Assembly: GCF_000313135.1 (NCBI RefSeq)
Contig: NW_004457707.1
Coordinates: 1-11,030 of the forward strand
Reading direction: 5' to 3'
Length of the DNA: 11,030 nucleotides
Source of the DNA: Acanthamoeba castellanii str. Neff
Lineage: Eukaryota > Discosea > Longamoebia > Acanthamoebidae
This document shows positions 1 through 6,400 of this stretch, in pieces (within the stretch, counting starts at the first letter, position 1; each line of letters opens with the position of its first letter). The position numbers and the translations under genes are program-made. The notes under the pieces were generated by a model. It made no database searches, was not told the origin of the DNA, and was given only the letters and a program-made list of their open reading frames with translations.

Positions 1-2
1 GG

Positions 3-123
3 AAATACCAGAAGTCAGAGGAATTCGAACCAGCTTTGCGAAAGATCGCCGAAATAGCTGAAATATTTATTGACTGTGCAAGTTGGTGGGGTTCGAGGTG
101 TGTAAGGGCTGACACCGAGAGGG
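3..123 (+). CDS. Possible terminal exon fragment of an unidentified plus-strand gene
   Basis: From position 3 the plus strand reads an open, charged, helix-like stretch (KYQKSEEFEPALRKIAEIAE) that looks more like protein than the low-complexity frames around it. A donor-like GTACGTGA follows at 124, and an acceptor-like TTTTACAG sits at about 173-180. If real, this would be the end of a gene entering from the left and converging on the nucleoporin gene. Joining at those sites gives no clean stop before the antisense nucleoporin exon, so the model is incomplete. I do not recognise the family, and chance openness in a short stretch is a serious alternative. Confidence 0.2.
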
Positions 124-227
124 TACGTGATGGTGCACTCACCGTGTTCGCTGTTTGTGGCATTTTACAGCTTTTTCTCCGCGTAACGTTACATACACCA
201 CACGCCCTACGGCACCACCCGCGGCGG
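124..227. other. 3' flank of the nucleoporin gene, no gene seen
   Basis: This is a short mixed-composition stretch just downstream of the nucleoporin stop codon. It holds possible splice-like signals for a plus-strand neighbour (GTACGT at 124, a TTTTACAG acceptor near 180). No canonical AATAAA polyadenylation signal was seen on the minus strand. Confidence 0.4.
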
Positions 228-1975
228 CTAGTAACAGAGCGAGGGAGGTGGTGGCGTCTCTGGGATGTGGCCTGGGGTGAACTGCGGCGCCTGGAAGGCC
301 GCCAGATCGTCTTGTTGTCCTCCTGCTCCGGCCGTTGTCGGCGCTGGTGCTGCGGCTGGTGCCATCATCGTTGCTCCTGCCGCGGGCGCACTGCCGCCAA
401 ACAGGCCCGACGAAGCAACCGCAGGCGCCGTAGTTCCAAAGAGTCCCCCGCCGGCACCACCAGCACTTGACGGGTTGAATAGACCTCCGCTTGCACCGCC
501 ACCGGTGGCCGCGCCACCAAAGAGCCCTCCTCCTCCGCCACTCGCGCCACCAGCGGCGCTGCTGCCAAACATACCGCCTCCGCCACCAGTGGCAGCGCCA
601 CCGAAGATGCTCCCACTGGCAGGGGCGGCGGCAGCGCCGCCGAACATTCCTCCGGAGGCTCCTCCGCCTGCGCCGCTGGCGCCGCCAAACAGACTCGAGA
701 AACCGCCGCCCCCGGAAGCTGCTGGCTGTGTGGCGGTGGCACCACCACCAAATAGTGGTGCTGAAGCGCTGCCCTGTTGTGATCCAAAATTTGTCAGTCA
801 TCAGAGTACAGGAAGAGGGAACTGGGTAAAGCTGAAGCGTACCCCCGTGGAGAGCAGGCTGGAGAAGCCGCCGCCACCGGCGCTTGGCGCTGCGCCGCCT
901 CCTGAAAGCAGCCCAGAAAAGCCGCCACCACCTCCTGATGCGCCGCCAGCGGCACCAAAGAGGCCCCCGCTGGTTGGTGCCGCGGATGCGCCGCCGCCAA
1001 AAAGCCCGCTCGCGGCAGGCGCTCCTGATGGATCAGTGAGTGTTAGTGATCGAGCAACAGATCACGGATAAGGTTGGAGGTAAAGGCTGTGTACCTCCGC
1101 CGCCAGACAGCATCGCGGCAAAGCCTCCGCCTGCCGCAGGAGCCGCTCCGCCAAACGCAGGCGCGCTCGTGGATGCCGATCCGAAGATTGAACTCGAAGC
1201 CGGCGCACCTCCTGGCGAGTGTCGAACGAGCGGTTTACAGTTAGCATCACCCGCATTCCATCAAACGCTACACATGGTTGCAAGAACTACGTACCCATGC
1301 TCATAGCCAGAGTTCCCTGCTGCTGTTCGGAGAAGCAGAAGGGATCCTGCAGCACCTTGCGTCGTCGCTCGGTGTACTCTTGTGCCAGCTGGGCCACCCT
1401 CTGATTCTGCACACCATCAAGCAAAAGAGAGAGCATTAGCGTTTGTGCACACGAGACTTGTGAACAAGCAACACCACGAAGCACTGGCTGAGGGCACGTA
1501 CGGTGGCGTTGTAGTTGCCCGTCTGCTTGAGGTCGGCGTAGGACTGAAGTCGCAGCTCCTCGAAGCTGATGTCGCCCGGCATGGTGGTGGGCACGCCCTT
1601 GTCGTAGGCATAGGCGCTGAAGGGCCAGAGCGGCAGCTCCTTGAAGTCCACCTCGATGGTCTTTATGATTTGCGCCTTGGTCACTTGGCCTCCACCGGCG
1701 CCACCGCCTCCGCCGCCGCCTCCTCCACCTCCGCGGCCGCCTCCACCGCCACCTCCACCTCCACCGCCGCCTCCACCGCCCCCGCCGCCTCCGCCACCGC
1801 TGAGGGCGCTAAATGGATTGGACGAGGCGGCAGTGTGCTGAAAATCGCAGTTCTGCCCCTTCCGACAGTTGCCGCTGGCCCAGAACTTACACACCTCGTT
1901 CTTCTTTCTGCCGCCTCCACCTCCTCCTCCACCTCCTCGGCCCCCTCCACTTCTGCCACCTCCCCGATAGCTCAT
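228..1975 (-). CDS. NUP42: CCCH zinc-finger FG-repeat nucleoporin, NUP42/NUPL2 type
   Basis: Five exons on the minus strand: 1975-1502, 1406-1295, 1211-1095, 1024-843 and 773-228 (476 aa). All four donors begin GTAC, and the phases are 0,1,1,0. Residues 29-47 form a CCCH finger (C29-x7-C37-x5-C43-x3-H47), the spacing of the N-terminal finger of animal NUPL2. A polyglycine run follows (about residues 60-96). Next is a conserved-looking segment with LPLWPFSAYAYDKGVP and a helical stretch, as in plant and animal NUP42 relatives. From about residue 196 there are some 12 FG dipeptides (LFGG, MFGG, IFGG, LFGA) in Gly/Ala/Ser linkers. NUP42 proteins sit on the cytoplasmic face of the nuclear pore and help Gle1/Dbp5-driven mRNA export. 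In yeast the finger and FG order differ, so the fit is to the animal/plant arrangement. The start is the ATG directly before the Arg/Gly-rich N-terminus. The family call is firm; the exact C-terminus is less so. Confidence 0.86.
1688..1798 (-). repeat. GGN trinucleotide tract coding polyglycine
   Basis: Thirty-seven consecutive codons on the minus strand are Gly, except for one Arg and one Ala. On the plus strand this reads as a (CCN)n purine/pyrimidine-skewed tract. It lies inside exon 1 of the nucleoporin gene, between the CCCH finger and the conserved domain. Mixed third positions (GGT, GGC, GGA) argue against a single recent slippage event. The G-rich coding strand could form quadruplex or other secondary structure. 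Confidence 0.9.
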
Positions 1976-2176
1976 TTTATGAATTGGTGATTGCTAGTCA
2001 CTGTTATGCTCTTCGTGATGATTGATGTCCGTTTGTGATTCTTGTTCTTCTGCTGGCAAATCAATCTAGCTCTGTGATGGCGTCCTTCTCGAATCTTCCG
2101 TATGAGAAATGGAAAATAAAAAAGAGGGAAATGATGAATATTTAAATATATTGAACTACGCGGTTTCTTTTGCTGT
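1976..2176. promoter_or_regulatory. Spacer between DOLPP1 3' end and nucleoporin start
   Basis: About 200 bp separates two genes read in the same (minus) direction, so it should hold the DOLPP1 3' end and the nucleoporin promoter. It is clearly richer in A/T than the exons, with an AT-only patch (ATATTTAAATATA, about 2138-2150). On the minus strand this gives TATTTAAATATT, a TATA-like element about 160-175 bp upstream of the nucleoporin ATG. No canonical polyadenylation hexamer was found. The promoter role is inferred from position and composition only. Confidence 0.4.
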
Positions 2177-3230
2177 CTACCGCGTCTTCTTGGTCTTCTC
2201 TTTGGGCACGACGGCCAGCTTTGTCTTCTTGTGAGCTCCTCCACGCTTGCGGCACTCTTCCCATTCCCACTTAAGCAGGTTGTCGACCTTGCAGGAGTCC
2301 TTGATGTAGAAGTACTTGGCGAGCGACCACTCCTCGATGACGGGGTACACGTAAGGTCCGAACACGTACGTGTCCAGCGCAAACCTGAACGTGTCACGTT
2401 CACCAGGGCACTTTAGAAACACACGACACACACACGGTACGACACGACACACACTGCACGTACAACCGCACACGCCGGCACACGCACAGTTGAATCGTCT
2501 GCACTTACCAGAGAATGGCCATGAAGAAGCCCACAATGGCGCCCACCACGACTTGCTCCAGCGTGTGGTGAGTAAACAGCAACCTGCACACAACACAGAA
2601 CAGAATCAATAAGCATAGGCTAGGTCAAGAGGCCCACGAGGGCGGAGCTGGCTGCACGCACCTGGAGTAGGCCACCACGAGCGCGATCAGATACAGTCCC
2701 ACGACGAGCGGTGCCTTCCAGAGCTTGTGCTGGAACTTACACCTGCCAATCGTACCCTTCAACACTCGCACAAGAGCTGCAAATGGACCCAATCAATCGC
2801 ACACACACGGTACCGGAAAAGGACAACCAGCGCCGCGTAGGTCGAGAAGAAGAGGATGAACTCGGAGTGATTCGACGGCATGCCGTAGTCAGTCCGCAGT
2901 GAGGCTGTGCGACAGCACACGGTTGCGATGTGAGTAGTGGGCGTGTGCGTGTGTGCGTGTGCGCCTGTGTGCATGTGCAGGCTAAGTACCATTGGTGATG
3001 CCGTGAGGGCGCGGCTGCTTGATGATGCGCTTGACGACCTGGTTGAAGGCCGCATCGAACAGCTGGCCCACGAAAAAGACGGCCACGCGGAGGTCGCGCT
3101 GGAAGGCGCACAGGGTGGCGAGGCTCACGCACACGAACACGGGGGCCAACTGCGAGAAGGCCACCACGAACGAAAAGAGGTCGCCCTCCTCGAACTCGAT
3201 ACACGTGACCGACCACGACTTTAACGGCAT
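2177..3230 (-). CDS. DOLPP1: Dolichyldiphosphatase (PAP2 family)
   Basis: Five exons on the minus strand: 3230-2990, 2904-2814, 2742-2662, 2583-2509 and 2384-2177 (231 aa; human DOLPP1 is of similar size). The protein is a multipass membrane enzyme of the ER that removes one phosphate from dolichyl diphosphate on the luminal side. This lets the dolichol carrier be reused in N-glycosylation. All three PAP2 phosphatase motifs are present: K67-x6-R74-P75 (KRIIKQPRP), PSNH at 90-93, and S137-R138-x5-H144 (SRLLFTHHTLEQV). The N-terminus (IEFEEGDLFSFVVAF) and the C-terminal IEEW...YFYIKDS stretch also follow the DOLPP1 pattern, which separates it from generic PAP2 lipid phosphatases. Motif 3 is created across an intron, which supports the splice model. 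Intron 1 carries a GT/CA-rich tract. The basic Lys-rich tail (KKTKLAVVPKEKTKKTR) looks cytosolic and could aid ER retention; that is inference. The gene shares a short divergent promoter region with the ADP-ribosyltransferase gene. Confidence 0.93.
2395..2505. repeat. CA/CG-rich simple-sequence tract in DOLPP1 intron 4
   Basis: The plus strand shows imperfect ACACACGACACG-type repetition through most of the intron 2385-2508, so the transcribed strand copy is GT-rich. It is degenerate rather than a pure microsatellite. Tracts of the same kind recur in the introns of this gene and the next, and look like a genome habit, not a specific element. Confidence 0.7.
2932..2978. repeat. GT-rich simple-sequence tract in DOLPP1 intron 1
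   Basis: The plus strand carries imperfect GTGTGCGT repeats inside intron 1 (2905-2989). In the DOLPP1 transcript direction this is CA-rich. It lies between the donor GTACTT and the acceptor CACAG. Confidence 0.75.
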
Positions 3231-3419
3231 CCTGATGTGGGAATTTTGAACTAATCAATTTTGAATTACTCAAAAATCAAATAGATCAGCACGAGAAAGG
3301 AAAGGAAATAAAAAAGAAATGTTATTTTCTCTTGGTGAAAAAGTTCACAGAAAAGAAGTCAAATAATAATATGTTATCTGTTGTGCTCATTTCCACCCCC
3401 CGAAAGGAGCATTTACGAC
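3231..3419. promoter_or_regulatory. Shared divergent promoter region, DOLPP1 and ADP-ribosyltransferase
   Basis: These 189 bp lie between two start codons pointing away from each other, so both promoters and 5' UTRs must fit here unless there are upstream exons. The stretch is AT-rich against GC-rich exons. It contains a 9-bp direct repeat, AATTTTGAA, at 3242-3250 and 3257-3265. No clear TATA box or known operator is visible. Function is inferred from position. Confidence 0.5.
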
Positions 3420-6400
3420 ATGGAGAACCAAGGCCTGCACTGGGTCTGTCGAGCTTGCACCTTCATCAATCAGGTGTGCCACTCTCCTCTCATCTTGTTC
3501 ATTTTTTATCCATCTTTCTTCACCAATTTGAGCTTCCTCTTCCTGGACGATCAAAGGCATAGACCTTGTTTTTGCATCTTCTGGCCTTGTTTTGAACTAT
3601 TCTGTCCATGTTCTATATTGTCGTTTTCTTAACAATGGCATTCCTGCACCAACGCTGCACAGGTGGGCAAAGTGGCGGGCGACCAGTGCGAAGTCTGCGG
3701 GCTGGGCAAGCAGGATGACGACGCCGTGCTCACCGAAGAGGAGATGATCATTCGCGACCAGATCATGGAGATGGAGCTTAAGGAGAGCAGAGAGCAACAG
3801 GCCAGAGAACAGGAGGAGAGGGAGCAGAAGGCCCGGGCCGAGGCCGAAGAGAAACAGCGAAAGGAAAGAGAAGCAGAAGAAGAAGCGAAAAGGGATGCCA
3901 CCAACAAGCAGACACACAGCGCACCCAGCCTTTCCTCAGGTTTGATGCCATCTCGCTCTTCTAGTCGCATCGTGCGCGTGTCGTTGGTCGTGCCGTTGGT
4001 CGTGTGGTGTCGTGTCGTGCTGATTGTGACTTGTGTGCGTCACAGAGAGACTAGCAGCGATCGAGGCCAAGCGAGAGGCCGCGCGTGCCCGACGCGAGGA
4101 TCTGGGCGAGCACTACCGCCTGATCTGCCCGGTGTGCGAGAAGCCCAACCACCCCGCGGTGGCCTCTTGCACCGGCTGCGCGTTCGTCCTCTCCCCGTGG
4201 TACGTTTGCGCGCCAGCCCAGCCCAGCTCCAGCCATATCCATGATCGCGGGAAGCTGACGCCAATGGGCGTTCGTCGACGGGCGCCCACAGGGACGCAGC
4301 CAAGGTGCCCGCGAACGTGTTCTTGGACCTCGTGCAGGGCAAGGACATAGGCTCGAGGGTTTGCTACAGGTACGCAGCCCTTTGTGAAAGGCATTGATAA
4401 AGCCACACGATTGACTGGTGCGGTCAAACGAACGCCGGCGCCGCGTGGGGCAACAGAGACGAGCACATCATTGTGTTTAACGACAAATTCGGAGTGTCCG
4501 ACGTACACATCGACGTCATACCGACCTGGGTGGTGGAGGACATTACTCATCTCACCAAGGACGACATACCCATGGTCAAGCGTACGTGCCGCACTGATCC
4601 CACTTTTCCCATCGCCAGCAGAATCATCGGTCATCAGAAGTGTTGAGGCCACTTACACGCACACCTCAATCCAGGACTCTACGAGATGGGCCTCAATGAA
4701 ATCAAGCAGAGGAATCTGGCTCGATTCCAGGGGAAGAATGTCGAGGACTACATCGTCGCTGGCTTCAATATGCCCGTCTCTGTAAAGGTATCACCGCCGG
4801 CCAATGTCTCGGTTACATTGTGTCTGACTCTGCGCATGGTCTTACATATTCTCATCCACATATTGTGTTTGTTGTGCTGTCGACATCTAGCACCTGCATC
4901 TGCACATGGCGTTGCCGCCCTACAACCACGAACAGGTCTTCCTCTTCCCGCGCTGGCACCCCTACGCCAAGGTGCTGGCCGACCTCGAGCTCCACGGTGA
5001 GGTGCGCCTCTACCACGACCACCCGAACGAGGCCGAGCAGGCCAGGGAGCAGGAGCGCTTGGTGGCCGGTCACCGAGAGATGCTCGCCGTCGCGCAAGCG
5101 CTGCAGTCGCAACAGCCAGCTGAGCCGGGTCGAGCCACCACCACCACTGATGAGCCTGCAGCCGCACCCATGGACGTCGAGCAGGACCGCGGCAAGGAGA
5201 AAGTGGTGGACACCATGGAAGGCGTCGGGGAGCACGCCGACGGGTACACGGCGGGCAAGCTCGAGCGGGAGTACGAAAAGTGGGTCGAGCTCAGCGAGGC
5301 CAACGGCCAGCTCATCTGGATGGGGTCGGACGACACCGATGACGGTAAGAAGATGATCCACTTCCTCGTCGACGACAAGGAGTTCTCCCTGGTCTACCCC
5401 ACGCCCGGCGTACGTTCACCGAGTCTTCTCTGTGCGTGAGTGGTACGCGGTACCCGATCAGCTGACACGGACACGAGCGCAGGACGTGAACGGCGTGTTC
5501 CGGGTCGAGGCTGACCGCAATAACCGCTGGGCGGCCGAGCTCAACGAGTACCTGGCGGCCCATGCCAAGACTTTGCAGGTCGGCGACCTATTCTCGAAGA
5601 TTGTCCACTACGTCACCCGTACCCAAGGTGCGCCTACGCCATGACGCTTTTCTTTTCTTTTCCTCCACCTCACACGGCGCGTCTGCCTCGCAGGCTTGAA
5701 GCGCAGTGGAAGGAAAATGCTGCGCAGCTCCGACTCGATCAGGCACAGCACCGACGGCAGCGAGGAGCAATTCACCGACACGGAGGAGGTACGTACATTC
5801 CGTACATTCCAGTCATAGTCGCGCCAGCTCCACTCGGCATTTCATTCATGGCCTTAACATGTTGGTGGCTGGTGTGAGCTGACCGTACCTCGGTGCCTAT
5901 TGTTATTAGTCGCAAGACCTTGGCGACATGGGCATGGACGACGAGTCGATGGACTGGACCGCGGAGAAGTGCAAGAACGAGCACATGAAGAAGGTCGAAC
6001 AGGAGGTCAAGGACGCACAGAACCTCGTGGGCGCCAAGCTCGTCTCGGTCAGAGGAATGGGCCAAGTCGTGGTGACGATCGACATCACGGCCGTGCTAGA
6101 GTAAGTACTCCTCTTCATATATTCCCACTTTTTGGCACCAACCACCACTACCACCCGGAGCACTCACACGACTGCTGCTCGCTCGGTCCGCCGACCAGTA
6201 TTGCGTTGGCCCAGGCGATCGATATTACCCCGGACGAGCCGGTGCTGGTGACGCTCGATTTCGCCGAGTTCTGGTCGCTGCCCGATGGCAAGGAGCGCCT
6301 GCCGGTGCCTAAGTTCAGCTGCCGTCAGTGGACCACCAGGGACAGCAACTCGTTCGGCGTCAAGTACCATCTTCGTGAGGTGCGGCACGAACTCGCGCCT

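Noticed and set aside
265..1071. Long plus-strand open frame rich in Pro and Ala
   Set aside because: It is the antisense of the Gly/Ala FG-repeat exons; GGN and GCN codons read backwards give Pro, Ala and Arg. It crosses three introns of the nucleoporin gene and has no family motif.
1641..1841. Plus-strand polyproline protein
   Set aside because: It is the direct antisense of the polyglycine tract in the nucleoporin exon; the minus frame has a real CCCH finger and the plus frame has nothing conserved.
3381..3419. Upstream extension of the ART protein start
   Set aside because: The frame is open for 13 codons but has no ATG before 3420; the ATG at 3420 directly precedes the NZF finger.
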